Positions 50,484 to 58,581 of a DNA stretch of 62,844 bases are shown in pieces. The stretch is taken from assembly GCA_021323695.1 (NCBI GenBank), contig JAJPKN010000062.1, forward strand, positions 1 to 62,844, given 5' to 3'. Positions within the stretch are counted from its first letter, which is position 1, and each line of letters opens with the position of its first letter. Position numbers and translations under genes: made by a program. The DNA is from Actinomycetota bacterium. Lineage in GTDB: Bacteria; Actinomycetota; Acidimicrobiia; Acidimicrobiales; Palsa-688. Below the pieces are notes generated by a model. It was not told the origin of the DNA. It did no database searches and saw nothing but the letters and a program-made list of their open reading frames with translations.

Positions 50484-50523
50484 CGGGCCTGGGCCCTGCC
50501 CAGCCAGCCCCGGCTGGCCCTTG

Positions 50524-50529
50524 TAGGCT
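50524..50529 (+). promoter_or_regulatory. -10 box for the UPF0182 gene
   Basis: TAGGCT lies 11 bases before the ATG at 50541, or five bases before an in-frame TTG at 50535. Confidence 0.45.
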
Positions 50530-50540
50530 CCCAGTTGGGC

Positions 50541-53500
50541 ATGCGAGCACCGTCTGACATACAGGGACGGCTGCCACACGCCAGTCGCCGTACGCGATGG
50601 GCCCTGGCCATCGCTCTCGTCGCCGTGGTGGTGCTGGTGGTGTTCGTCCAGCGCGGGGCGTCGTACTACGTGGGCTACCTGTGGTTCCGCTCAACTGGGT
50701 TCTCCACCGTCTGGGACAAGGTCCAGCTGGAGCAGATCGGCCTGTCCGCCGTCTTCAGCGTTGTCTTCTTCGCGTTCCTCTGGGCCAACCTCTGGCTGGC
50801 TGACCGCCTGGCACCGGCGTTGTTGCCGCCCGACGACGAGCTGGTGGCCCGCTGGCAGAACCTGGCCGCAGGCCAGATGACCTGGATCCGGCTGGTCATA
50901 GCGGGCTTGTTCGGGCTCATCGGAGGCATCAGCGCCCACAGCCAATGGGACAACTGGCTGCTTTTCACCAACGCGGCGCCCTTCCCCAACAGCGACCCCG
51001 TGTACCACCTGAACGACGGGTTCTATGTCTTCCGGCTGCCGTTCCTTTCCTGGTTGGCCTCCTGGCTCTTTGCCGCCATAGTCGTTTGCCTGCTGCTCAG
51101 CCTGGTGGCCCACTACCTGAACGGCGGCGTGCGGCCGCATGTGCCCGGCCAGCGAGTAGGCCCGCGGGTCAAGGCCCACCTCTCCGTGCTCTTGGCCGTG
51201 CTGGCCCTGGTCCAGGGCGGCAGCTATTACCTGCAGCGGCTCTCGCTCGTGCTCTCCCAAAAGTACGTGGTCGACGGGGCCACCTATACGGACCTCCACG
51301 CCACCAGCCCCGCCCTGGTGCTGCTCATGGCCATCGCGGTCATCGCAGCCGGGTTGTTCATCTACAACGTCCGCCAGCAGGGGTGGCTGTTGCCGGCGGT
51401 GGCCGTTGCCCTGTGGGGCTTGGTGTGGTTGTTGGTGGCCAATGTCTACCCGGCTATCGTCCAGGCCTTTGTGGTCCAACCGGCAGAGAACGTGAAAGAA
51501 GCGCCGTACATAACCCGCAACATAAAGGCCACCCAGGTCGCTTACGGGCTCCAGGACGTCGAGCAGGCCACGTTCCAGGGCAACGCCGAGGTCAGCCCCG
51601 CCCAGGTGACTGGCAGCACGCCCCAGGCCGTCGCCAACGAGCAGACCCTGGCCAACGTCCGTTTGCTGGACCCCCAGGTCATGGGCTCCACCTTCACCAA
51701 GCAGCAGAGCTTTCGGGGCTATTTCGACATGAGCCCACCAGCCGTCGACCGCTACGACATGACCGGGCCGGGAGGGCGGCTCAGGATGACACCCGTGCTC
51801 ATTTCGGCGCGGGTCCTCAAGCCGTCAGGGGTTGACCCCCCTACGTGGGTCAACACCCACCTCGAGTACACGCACGGCTTTGGGGGGGTCGTAGCCCCGG
51901 CCAACGAGTCGGGGGTCGACCTGTCGGACGGGTACCCTGACTACAGCCTCAGCGACCTCCCGCCCCAGGGCCAGCCGGCCCTTTCGGGGCAGTCGGCCCA
52001 ACCGCGCATCTATTTCGACGCCAGCAGCGACTCGGCTGATGGTTACGTGATCGTCAATTCTGCTCAGCAGGAGCTGGACTACGAAGACAGCAGCGGCAAC
52101 CAGACGTACAGCAGTTACGCGGGCAGTGGCGGGGTACAGGTCGGGGGGCTTTTCCGTCGGGCTGTGCTGGCCCTGTCGGAGGGCGACTTCAACATCCTCA
52201 TCTCCTCCCAGGTGACGTCCCAGTCGCGCATCATCCTCTACCGCAATGTCGTCCAGATGCTGAGCAAAGTCGCACCCTTCCTGTCGTACGACAGCGACCC
52301 TTACCCCGTGGTGCTGAACGGCCGGGTCTACTGGGTGGTAGACGCCTACACCACCAGCGACAACTACCCGTACTCCGAGCAAGCGGACACGTCTCGCCTC
52401 CCGTCCACCAGTGGGCTCTACGGCCAGGCCTTCAACTACATAAGCAATTCCGTCAAGGCGGTCGTGGACGCTTACAGCGGGAAGATGTGGTTCTTCGTGC
52501 AGCAGCCCAACGACCCCGTGGTCCAGACATACGAGAACGCCTTCCCGAAGCTGTTCACCCCGATGTCGAAGGCGAACTCGGTCATCCCGGGGATCACCAG
52601 CCACTGGAGGTACCCGGAGGACCTGTTCACTGTCCAAACGAACATGTACCAGCGCTACCACCAGGCAAACGCGTCTGTCTTCTACAGCAATGCCCAGCGC
52701 TGGGACGTTGCCCAGAACCCGGCCGTAGGCGAGGTTGGCACCACCACCTCCACCGTCCCGGTCCTGCCGGTGGTAACCACTGCCCAGGCCGCGGCCGGCC
52801 CGCCCAGCGCGCAGAGCGTCATGCCCACTTACGAGCTCATGGCGCTGCCCGGCCAGGACCAACAGAGCTTCGTGCTCGTCGAGCCCTTCCAGCCGCACTC
52901 CAACGGCGACCGCCAGGACTTGACCGCCTTCATGACCGCGTCCTCGGACCCCAATGACTACGGCCAGCTCACAGTGTACGAGACCCCGCCTGACGCCACC
53001 GTCTACGGCCCCTACCAGGTGACCACTGCCGTGCAGGAGAACCCGGTCATCTCCAAGGAGATCACCCTGCTCAACACCAACGGCTCCCAGGTGGTGCTGG
53101 GCAGCGTGGTCGCGGTGCCCATCGGCTCGACCTTGCTGTACGTGCAGCCGCTCTACGTCGAGCAGTCCCAGAACCAGCTGGCCCGGCTGGCGGACGTGAT
53201 CGTCGTCTACAACGGCACTGCCTACGACTCGGGCAACGCGTCCCTCGATGGCGCGCTCTGCAAGGTGACCAACACCGACGGGACCCACCCCTTCGCCAGC
53301 TACTGTTCCACCGCCGCCGCCAAGGCACCGCCGGTGGTGCGGGCCAAGCCGGCCAAGCCGGCTGCGCACCCCAAGGTCACCACGACTACGGTGGCCAACC
53401 TCCCCACGACTACTGGCCCCACGACCACAACTGGGGTGCCGGCGCCGACCACCCGCTCGTCGATCGTGCTGCCCGGCCCCCAGCGCCAAAGCGTTGCCCA

Positions 53501-53762
53501 GCTCCTGGCCGGGGCCCAGCAGGACTTCGCGCTGGCCAACGCGGCCCTGAAGCAGGGTGACCTGGTCGCCTACGCCCAGGACATAGCCGCCGGGGAGGCG
53601 CTGGTGGCGAAGGCAGCCCAGCTGGCTGGCCCCCCCACAACGGCCAGGACCACCACCGAGCCCACTCGGCGCACCACCACGACGGCGGGCACGAGGGGTG
53701 CGGCACCTGTGGCCCCGACGTCGACGGCTACGACCGCGCCAACGCCTCGGACCGGCGGGTAG
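50541..53762 (+). CDS. UPF0182 (COG1615) large membrane protein
   Basis: 1073 residues. The first 330 residues hold about seven helices (RTRWALAIALVAVVVLVVFV, IRLVIAGLFGLIGGISAHSQ, LSWLASWLFAAIVVCLLLSL and others). Then comes a long extracytoplasmic part with YITRNIKATQVAYGLQDVEQ, RIILYRNVVQMLSKVAPFLS and GKMWFFVQQPNDPVVQTYEN, all typical of UPF0182. The C-terminal 150 residues are a Thr/Pro-rich linker (TTTTVANLPTTTGPTTTTGV) around a helical block LLAGAQQDFALANAALKQGD. This family is conserved in actinobacteria and cyanobacteria but has no assigned function. Confidence 0.9.
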   Translation: MRAPSDIQGRLPHASRRTRWALAIALVAVVVLVVFVQRGASYYVGYLWFRSTGFSTVWDKVQLEQIGLSAVFSVVFFAFLWANLWLADRLAPALLPPDDELVARWQNLAAGQMTWIRLVIAGLFGLIGGISAHSQWDNWLLFTNAAPFPNSDPVYHLNDGFYVFRLPFLSWLASWLFAAIVVCLLLSLVAHYLNGGVRPHVPGQRVGPRVKAHLSVLLAVLALVQGGSYYLQRLSLVLSQKYVVDGATYTDLHATSPALVLLMAIAVIAAGLFIYNVRQQGWLLPAVAVALWGLVWLLVANVYPAIVQAFVVQPAENVKEAPYITRNIKATQVAYGLQDVEQATFQGNAEVSPAQVTGSTPQAVANEQTLANVRLLDPQVMGSTFTKQQSFRGYFDMSPPAVDRYDMTGPGGRLRMTPVLISARVLKPSGVDPPTWVNTHLEYTHGFGGVVAPANESGVDLSDGYPDYSLSDLPPQGQPALSGQSAQPRIYFDASSDSADGYVIVNSAQQELDYEDSSGNQTYSSYAGSGGVQVGGLFRRAVLALSEGDFNILISSQVTSQSRIILYRNVVQMLSKVAPFLSYDSDPYPVVLNGRVYWVVDAYTTSDNYPYSEQADTSRLPSTSGLYGQAFNYISNSVKAVVDAYSGKMWFFVQQPNDPVVQTYENAFPKLFTPMSKANSVIPGITSHWRYPEDLFTVQTNMYQRYHQANASVFYSNAQRWDVAQNPAVGEVGTTTSTVPVLPVVTTAQAAAGPPSAQSVMPTYELMALPGQDQQSFVLVEPFQPHSNGDRQDLTAFMTASSDPNDYGQLTVYETPPDATVYGPYQVTTAVQENPVISKEITLLNTNGSQVVLGSVVAVPIGSTLLYVQPLYVEQSQNQLARLADVIVVYNGTAYDSGNASLDGALCKVTNTDGTHPFASYCSTAAAKAPPVVRAKPAKPAAHPKVTTTTVANLPTTTGPTTTTGVPAPTTRSSIVLPGPQRQSVAQLLAGAQQDFALANAALKQGDLVAYAQDIAAGEALVAKAAQLAGPPTTARTTTEPTRRTTTTAGTRGAAPVAPTSTATTAPTPRTGG

Positions 53763-53900
53763 GCTCCGCACCCCTGCGCCTGGCTGGCGAGGTCCTTGGT
53801 CCTCCTGCCGGCCCGGGGCCGTGGCCGGGCTGAGGTGGCCGGGTGCCGGTGCCCGCCTGGCTGCTGCCCGTGGCGGTGCCGCGGGGAGCGTGGGGTGTGG

Positions 53901-53906
53901 TAGGCT
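53901..53906 (+). promoter_or_regulatory. -10 box of the initiator tRNA gene
   Basis: TAGGCT lies 12 bases before the mature tRNA 5' end, allowing a short 5' leader for RNase P. Confidence 0.45.
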
Positions 53907-53918
53907 CAAAGGGCACGC

Positions 53919-53995
<77 letters not shown>

Positions 53996-53997
53996 AG

Positions 53998-54052
53998 ACC
54001 GCTGGTTCAGCGTGCACCTCGTGCAGGGGTGCAGGTGCCTGACCAGCGGTTT
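53998..54052 (+). terminator. Probable terminator hairpin after the tRNA
   Basis: ACCGCTGGTTCA (53998) pairs with TGACCAGCGGT (ending 54050), giving a stem of about ten bp. The intervening bases contain their own GTGCA repeats. Only three T follow, so strength is uncertain. Confidence 0.5.
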
Positions 54053-54346
54053 CTCGTTCTCAGGCGTGTCCGAGATGCAGGTTTCTCGGGTGCATTTCTC
54101 GGGGCTTGCTCAGCGTGCCCTGTGCAGGGGTGTGCAGGGTGAGCGCGGCGCAATGTGGCCGGTGAGCTGCGGCTTCGTGACGACAGGCGCGTCGAGACCG
54201 CCCGCCCCAGTTGCTCTTGCGTGTGCACGCGCAGGGCATGCGTACGCACTGCACTGATCAAGGAATCTCGAGGGGACCGCGCCCGAAGTGGCCCTCGGAG
54301 GTCGCACAACCGATGGCTCACGATCGTCGATCTGCAAGGACACCGA
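54053..54346. other. Non-coding stretch at the start of the island
   Basis: About 300 bases between the tRNA terminator and the convergent ImmA gene. It contains imperfect direct repeats of GTGCAGGGGTG and a TTTCTCG repeat but no credible gene, integrase remnant or second copy of the tRNA 3' end. Confidence 0.5.
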
Positions 54347-55207
54347 CTATGCGGTTGGTCGACAGATCGCCAGCACTCGTTCAAGGCGGTCCGCGCCGTA
54401 ACGTTTGGCCTCGACACGGAACAGACCCGCGGACTCCATTCCCGGCAGCGTGGCGACGCCGCTCAGGGCCAGATCGTCCTGGGCAGCCTGATCGAAGAGG
54501 CTCCCTTCGTCGGCGCTCTTGAACTTGGGGACGTAGAGGTTGAGATGGTTCGTCACGCCGTAGCGCACTCGGAGACGCTGCGGAACATTCACGCCCTTGC
54601 GGAGCGCCGGCCGATCGGCTGGCTTGTGTGACCACGCCAAACAGAGAAGCACGCAAGGCTCGTCGGCCAACGCGATCAGGCGATTGGCGGCTGCCTCGAT
54701 GCTCACCTCGGCATCGACGCTCAGCCGCTCAGCATCACTGAGCCCTGCACGAACCGAATACTCGTTGGCGACGAGCTGCGCCGGCATCAGCAATGCTGCC
54801 GCACCGAGGTCACAGAGGTACTCCTCCTCCCTGTTCTCGGCATGGCGGTCCATGGTCGCGTCCAGGCGGTAGCGCTCCTCTTTGGCGAAGTTGGGAAACG
54901 CGGGATGGATGAGCTCGTGGGCCTCGGTGAAGTGCTGCCGCTCCTCCGAATCCTGCTCATTGATGTCCATCACCAGCTGCCCAGAGGGCTCTGCATAGAT
55001 ACGACCAGCGAAATCATACGAACCCCGCTTCCGCCTGATCCCGTGGCAGCTCGCGATCAGATCAGGGCGAATGGGCAGACGATCTTGGCCCGCCTGTCGG
55101 CGCAGGTCGTCGGCGAACCGTTCGATAATCTGCTCGGGGTCGGCCCCGTCGTTCGCCGCTATCAGCTGGCGAACGAGCGGCTCGCGCCACTCACGCCTCG
55201 TCGCCAC
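54347..55207 (-). CDS. ImmA/IrrE-family metallopeptidase
   Basis: 286 residues. The zinc motif HFTEAHELIHPAF (HExxH) lies in a segment typical of ImmA/IrrE, with an upstream Tyr/Gly-rich strand (GSYDFAGRIYAEPSGQLVMD) and a downstream EEEYLCDLGAAALLMPAQLV helix supplying the third ligand. The C-terminal 100 residues form a second domain of unknown role. ImmA peptidases cleave or remove XRE-type repressors; the XRE gene upstream overlaps this start by 17 bases. The pair is divergent from the ubiquitin-like operon. Confidence 0.88.
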   Translation of the reverse strand: MATRREWREPLVRQLIAANDGADPEQIIERFADDLRRQAGQDRLPIRPDLIASCHGIRRKRGSYDFAGRIYAEPSGQLVMDINEQDSEERQHFTEAHELIHPAFPNFAKEERYRLDATMDRHAENREEEYLCDLGAAALLMPAQLVANEYSVRAGLSDAERLSVDAEVSIEAAANRLIALADEPCVLLCLAWSHKPADRPALRKGVNVPQRLRVRYGVTNHLNLYVPKFKSADEGSLFDQAAQDDLALSGVATLPGMESAGLFRVEAKRYGADRLERVLAICRPTA

Positions 55208-55616
55208 TGGCGCGCTCCTTGTCGATCTGCCGGCTCATGACGAGGGAGTGGTACACGTACTCCCAACGATCGACCGTCTGGGGGCGTTCGCCCTCGCGCC
55301 AGCGGATCGAGGCCAGCATCGTCAGGTCGCTGCTGGAGAGGTGGGCTTGCTCGGCAAACGCCCGGAGCGAAGCAGGCACCTCTTCTTCGTCGCCCACGTA
55401 CCTGATGACCGGCCCGCCGACGAGATCCGCGATGGTGAGATCAAGGGCTTCGGCGATCCGACCCAGGACCTCGATCGAAGGGTTGGCGGCCTGGTTCTCG
55501 AGTCGGACCAGGTAGGCCTTGGTGAGCCCCGACCTGGCGGCGAGCTGCGCCAGGGACAGGCCGGCCTTCTCCCGCTCCTCGCGGACGCGCCGCCCGATCG
55601 CGGTCGGATCAATCAT
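55191..55616 (-). CDS. XRE-family transcriptional regulator, partner of the ImmA peptidase
   Basis: 141 residues from the ATG at 55616, preceded by TATGCT nine bases upstream. The helix-turn-helix is in IGRRVREEREKAGLSLAQLA and RSGLTKAYLVRLENQAANPS. The C-terminal region is short and acidic and lacks a known effector domain. A longer reading back to 55685 has no promoter support. It probably represses its own pair and the divergent operon and is inactivated by the adjacent peptidase. This is inferred from the known ImmR/ImmA arrangement. Confidence 0.88.
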   Translation of the reverse strand: MIDPTAIGRRVREEREKAGLSLAQLAARSGLTKAYLVRLENQAANPSIEVLGRIAEALDLTIADLVGGPVIRYVGDEEEVPASLRAFAEQAHLSSSDLTMLASIRWREGERPQTVDRWEYVYHSLVMSRQIDKERASGDEA

Positions 55617-55625
55617 CTGCCCAGG

Positions 55626-55631
55626 AGCATA
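55626..55631 (-). promoter_or_regulatory. -10 box for the XRE gene
   Basis: TATGCT on the minus strand ends nine bases before the ATG at 55616. Confidence 0.45.
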
Positions 55632-55704
55632 CCGAAGCAGGCGATCCAGGTGTTGCCTCTCGGTGCCAGCTGGTTCCAGCGTCAAGTCACTGTCGGAGTC
55701 CGAA

Positions 55705-55728
55705 CGATGTACGATAGTATACCGATAG
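55705..55728 (+). promoter_or_regulatory. Promoter and candidate operator of the ubiquitin-like operon
   Basis: CGATAG at 55712-55717 and 55723-55728 are repeated exactly 11 bases (one helical turn) apart. A weaker CGATG lies at 55705. They flank TAGTAT (55715-55720), the best -10 candidate for the plus-strand operon. The arrangement fits two regulator-binding sites straddling a promoter; the divergent XRE protein is the obvious candidate. Confidence 0.45.
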
Positions 55729-55756
55729 CCGCTACCCGGACCGCCAAGGAGGACGA

Positions 55757-56020
55757 ATGGAACCAGAGCCCGCCCGTCACCTCGTCGAGGTGACGATCAC
55801 GATCACCGACACCGAGGGCAACACGAGGACGGAGACCAAGTCGATCCCCGCGGGGCCGACCAAGGTCGTCGAGCTCAAGGCTGAGCTCGGGGTGCCCGAG
55901 GAGGACACCCTCTGGGTCATCACCAGAGAGGGCAAGAAGCACCAGCTCGGCGACCACGAGGTCCACGACGTCAAGGAAAGAGACCGGTACGAGGCGCTGC
56001 CCCGGGGCGGCGTGAGCTGA
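55757..56020 (+). CDS. Ubiquitin-like protein (multiubiquitin-type beta-grasp)
   Basis: 87 residues with AAGGAGG four bases before the ATG. The beta-grasp pattern is VEVTITITDTEGNTRTETKS, then IPAGPTKVVELKAELGVPEE, DTLWVITREGKKHQLG and DHEVHDVKERDRYEALPRGG, ending VS. The helix KVVELKAELGVPEED and the end of the last strand fit bacterial multiubiquitin-type modules. The C-terminus is RGG followed by two residues, as if a JAB peptidase trims VS to expose GlyGly for activation. First gene of the operon; its stop overlaps the next start by one base. Confidence 0.75.
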   Translation: MEPEPARHLVEVTITITDTEGNTRTETKSIPAGPTKVVELKAELGVPEEDTLWVITREGKKHQLGDHEVHDVKERDRYEALPRGGVS

Positions 56021-56388
56021 TGGACCAGGGTGACCGCGAGTCCCTCGTTCGCGCGCTGGCCGAGGCCTTTGGCGCAGCCGTCGACGTCACCCCCGGAGAC
56101 GGTGCCGCGCCGCACATTCTCCTGCCGTCGGTCGAGCTACCCGAGCCGTGGACGCCGTCTCCGACCCGGGCCCTCACCGTGTTTGAAGACTGGCCGAGGA
56201 CCCGGCCCCTCTTCTTCGTCGACGAGCAGGTGATCGGCGAGAACGGTGAGCCCCCGCGCAGCCATCACTCGAAATACCTGCTGGGCGAGAGCTGGCGAGG
56301 GTTCAGCTTCAACTTCCCCTGGAGCGGGGACGACCCGGTCCGCGCCGTGCAACTCTGGCTGACCCGCTTCACGGTGGAGCGGTCGTGA
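56020..56388 (+). CDS. E2-fold-like protein (Prok-E2 family E type) without cysteine
   Basis: 122 residues. The pattern HILLPSVELPEPWTPSPTRA, LTVFEDWPRTRPLFFVDEQV, GENGEPP and ESWRGFSFNFPWSGDDPVRA then VQLWLTRF follows the layout of prokaryotic E2-like family E proteins found next to E1-JAB genes. The match is by pattern and I cannot run a profile search. No cysteine occurs anywhere in the protein, so it cannot carry a Ub-like thioester as a classical E2 does. It overlaps both neighbours (TGATG at the start and GTGA at the end). Confidence 0.6.
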   Translation: MDQGDRESLVRALAEAFGAAVDVTPGDGAAPHILLPSVELPEPWTPSPTRALTVFEDWPRTRPLFFVDEQVIGENGEPPRSHHSKYLLGESWRGFSFNFPWSGDDPVRAVQLWLTRFTVERS

Positions 56389-57806
56389 CGAGCGGCCGCC
56401 CGTGGTGGCAGCGCATCGCGTCGTGGGGGAAGCCAATGCCCCCGGTTGCTCCCCGGCGACCACCTGCCCGCTACGTTGACCTGCGGATCACCCGAGCCCT
56501 CTTCGAGGGCGTCCGCTCCCACGTCGAGAACTTCACCCGCGGCGAGGAGGCCGGGTTTCTCCTCTGCTCGCTCAGCCGCCTGGCCGAGCGCGACGTCCTT
56601 CTGGCCAACGAGTGGCATCCGGTTCCCGACTCGGCCATCGCACGCAACGCCAACGGCTCGGTGCTCTCATGGAGCTCGGAGTTCAACTCCGAGGTGCTCC
56701 AGCGCGCCGTCGACCTCGGGAGCACCGCCGTCCTCGTGCACTCCCACGGTTGCCCCGGGCCAGCCTTCTCCGACGACGACCGCCGAAACGAACGGGGCTT
56801 GTTCGCCGCGTTCAGCCGCATTCTCGATCCCCTCCTCACCGGGACTCTTCTCCTCGGTCGTGGCGACGCCTGTGGCTCCTTCTGGGCGGCTGGAGGGCAC
56901 GGCGGCTTGGTCTTCCGACGGATCGTCGTGGTCGACGCGCCTCTTGAGATCTGGCACTCCGGCGACGACCGAATCACTGCATCGCCGAGCCGCGCCCGAC
57001 TTGCCCGGCAGACCCTCGCCATCGGTCCGGCAAGCGACGCCAAGCTACGCGACGCAGCTGTGGGAGTGGTCGGGGTGTCGGGTGGCGGCTCGCACGTCGT
57101 GCAGCAGCTCGCGCACCAAGGCGTCGGGACCCTAATCCCGATCGACGATCAGTTCCTCGACGAGACGAACCTCGGTCGCCATGTCGGCGCGACCGCCGCA
57201 GACATTGATCACACGCTCAAGGTCGATATCGCGAAGAGGGTGATCAACGGCATCGATGAATCGATTGAGGTACGCGCCGTGGCAGAGCGATTTCCGTCCC
57301 GCGAGACCATCGCCGCACTGAAGGAGGCAGACGTGGTCGTTTCCTGCCTCGATCGCTTCGACGCTCGCGAAGATGTCAACGCATTCTGCCGCCGCTACCT
57401 CATACCGCTGGTCGATATCGGGATGACGATCCGCTCCACGGGCGAGAAGCTGGCACGTGCGGACGGTCAGGTCATCGTCTCGATGCCCGGCCGAGCCTGT
57501 CTTCGTTGCTTCTTCCTGACCGACAGCCTTCTCGCCCGGGAGAGGCGAGAGAGACCTCCAGGGTACGACGAGAACCCGGACGCTGTGGGGGACCCACAAG
57601 TCGTTTCCATGAACGGCGTGCTCGCATCCGAGGCGTGTAACAGCGTTCTCGATATCGTCACCGGCTACAGCAATGGCAGACGTGTAGCACGCCAGTGGCA
57701 GTACGACGGACGCACGGGGGAGCTCCTTTCGGGAGATCTCCCCTCGCGGCGTGCGGGGTGCCCCGCTTGTGCAGAGGAAGGCCAAGGTGACCCCCGATCA
57801 GCGTGA
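56385..57806 (+). CDS. JAB/JAMM peptidase fused to E1-like (ThiF/MoeB-type) activating domain
   Basis: 473 residues. The N-terminal JAB domain has the catalytic Glu in RGEEAGFLLC (residues 53-57) and a complete JAMM motif: H119, H121, S129 and D132 in VHSHGCPGPAFSDDD. The C-terminal E1 domain has the ATP loop VGVVGVSGGGSHVVQQL, then IDDQFLDETNLGRH with acidic and Arg contacts, VVSCLDRFDARED, and two CxxC pairs (ACLRC and CPAC) that would bind zinc. A further Cys lies in SEACNSVLD. It would trim the Ub-like protein and adenylate its GlyGly end. GTG overlaps the previous stop. Confidence 0.88.
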   Translation: MTSGRPWWQRIASWGKPMPPVAPRRPPARYVDLRITRALFEGVRSHVENFTRGEEAGFLLCSLSRLAERDVLLANEWHPVPDSAIARNANGSVLSWSSEFNSEVLQRAVDLGSTAVLVHSHGCPGPAFSDDDRRNERGLFAAFSRILDPLLTGTLLLGRGDACGSFWAAGGHGGLVFRRIVVVDAPLEIWHSGDDRITASPSRARLARQTLAIGPASDAKLRDAAVGVVGVSGGGSHVVQQLAHQGVGTLIPIDDQFLDETNLGRHVGATAADIDHTLKVDIAKRVINGIDESIEVRAVAERFPSRETIAALKEADVVVSCLDRFDAREDVNAFCRRYLIPLVDIGMTIRSTGEKLARADGQVIVSMPGRACLRCFFLTDSLLARERRERPPGYDENPDAVGDPQVVSMNGVLASEACNSVLDIVTGYSNGRRVARQWQYDGRTGELLSGDLPSRRAGCPACAEEGQGDPRSA

Positions 57807-57852
57807 CCTCTGCGAAATGATGGGGTTGTCCTACTTCGATTGGAATCCGTGA
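57787..57852 (+). CDS. Micro-ORF of 21 codons between the E1-JAB and GIY-YIG genes
   Basis: GTG at 57787 overlaps the end of the JAB-E1 gene in another frame and is preceded by AGGAAGG five bases away. It reads MTPDQRDLCEMMGLSYFDW then NP and stop. The product has one Cys and several aromatic residues. It could be a real small protein or a translation-coupling device for the next gene. Nothing else supports coding. Confidence 0.35.
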   Translation: MTPDQRDLCEMMGLSYFDWNP

Positions 57853-57895
57853 GCAACTAGTCATCCGCAATCCTGCGGAGGAGAAGGAGAGCGGC

Positions 57896-58348
57896 ATGTC
57901 GACTGACATACCGGTGACGATCCAGCTGGCCTTCGACGGCTACTGGCGGCAAAGCAAGGTGGACAGTATTCCAGCCCACGCTGGTGTCTACTGCGTCTAC
58001 ACCTGCACGTACAACAAGGACGTCAAGCCGAGGCCGACGGTGTCGGTGGACAAGCTCCTCTACATTGGGGAGGCAGGCGATGTCCGGACGCGAATCTCGG
58101 GACACGAGTGCTGGGAGAAATGGGAGAGACATCTCAAGCCCGGCCAAGTGCTCTGCTTCTCCACGGCGTCCGTGTCGCCGGAGTCGACTCGGAACCGAGC
58201 AGAGGCAGCGCTGATCTTCAAGCACAAGCCCCCGGTGAACACCGAGTACGTCCACTCGTTCCCATTCGACACCACCACCATCAACGCATCCGGCGCAACT
58301 GCCAGACTCACGACGACGTTCACGGTGAAGAGGAACGCAACCGACTGA
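57896..58348 (+). CDS. GIY-YIG-domain protein
   Basis: 150 residues with an SD (AAGGAGAG) before the ATG at 57896. The GIY-like strand AGVYCVYTCTYN and YIG strand DKLLYIGEAGDVRTRISGH (with the helix Arg) are followed by RNRAEAALIFKHKPPVN, which carries the metal-binding Glu and an Asn. These residues fit a GIY-YIG nuclease fold. The C-terminal 30 residues are beta-rich and unassigned. It follows the micro-ORF in the same direction and is the likely last gene of the ubiquitin-like operon. Confidence 0.75.
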   Translation: MSTDIPVTIQLAFDGYWRQSKVDSIPAHAGVYCVYTCTYNKDVKPRPTVSVDKLLYIGEAGDVRTRISGHECWEKWERHLKPGQVLCFSTASVSPESTRNRAEAALIFKHKPPVNTEYVHSFPFDTTTINASGATARLTTTFTVKRNATD

Positions 58349-58434
58349 ACCGGCCCGCCGACCTCTGCGGACCGTGGCGATCCGTTAGCGGCAGCCCTGT
58401 GAGGCCCATACGCCCTCTCTGTTCCGCCAAGACG

Positions 58435-58440
58435 TAACAT
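58435..58440 (+). promoter_or_regulatory. -10 box of the IS-interrupted gene
   Basis: TAACAT ends nine bases before the ATG at 58450. Confidence 0.4.
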
Positions 58441-58449
58441 CCGGTGTTG

Positions 58450-58516
58450 ATGGGATCGGTGGTTTCCGAGGAGCTGAGCATCAGTCAGGCGATCGAATGG
58501 CTAAGTCGCCCTGATC
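58450..58516 (+). pseudogene. 5' part of a small gene interrupted by the IS3 element
   Basis: ATG at 58450 opens a frame reading MGSVVSEELSISQAIEWLSR then PD, cut at 58516 where the left inverted repeat starts. If the element (58517-59777) is removed, the frame continues without shift into 59778-60010. The joined product is about 99 residues. Confidence 0.6.
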
Positions 58517-58581
58517 GGGTCTGCCCCCGGTCTGGTTGACATCCCTATTGCACGAGAGCCCCGTGCTGGAAGGATGGCACC

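Noticed and set aside
51825..53909. 694-codon minus-strand open frame
   Set aside because: Antisense to the UPF0182 gene; Val/Arg/Gly/His-rich composition and no recognisable domain.
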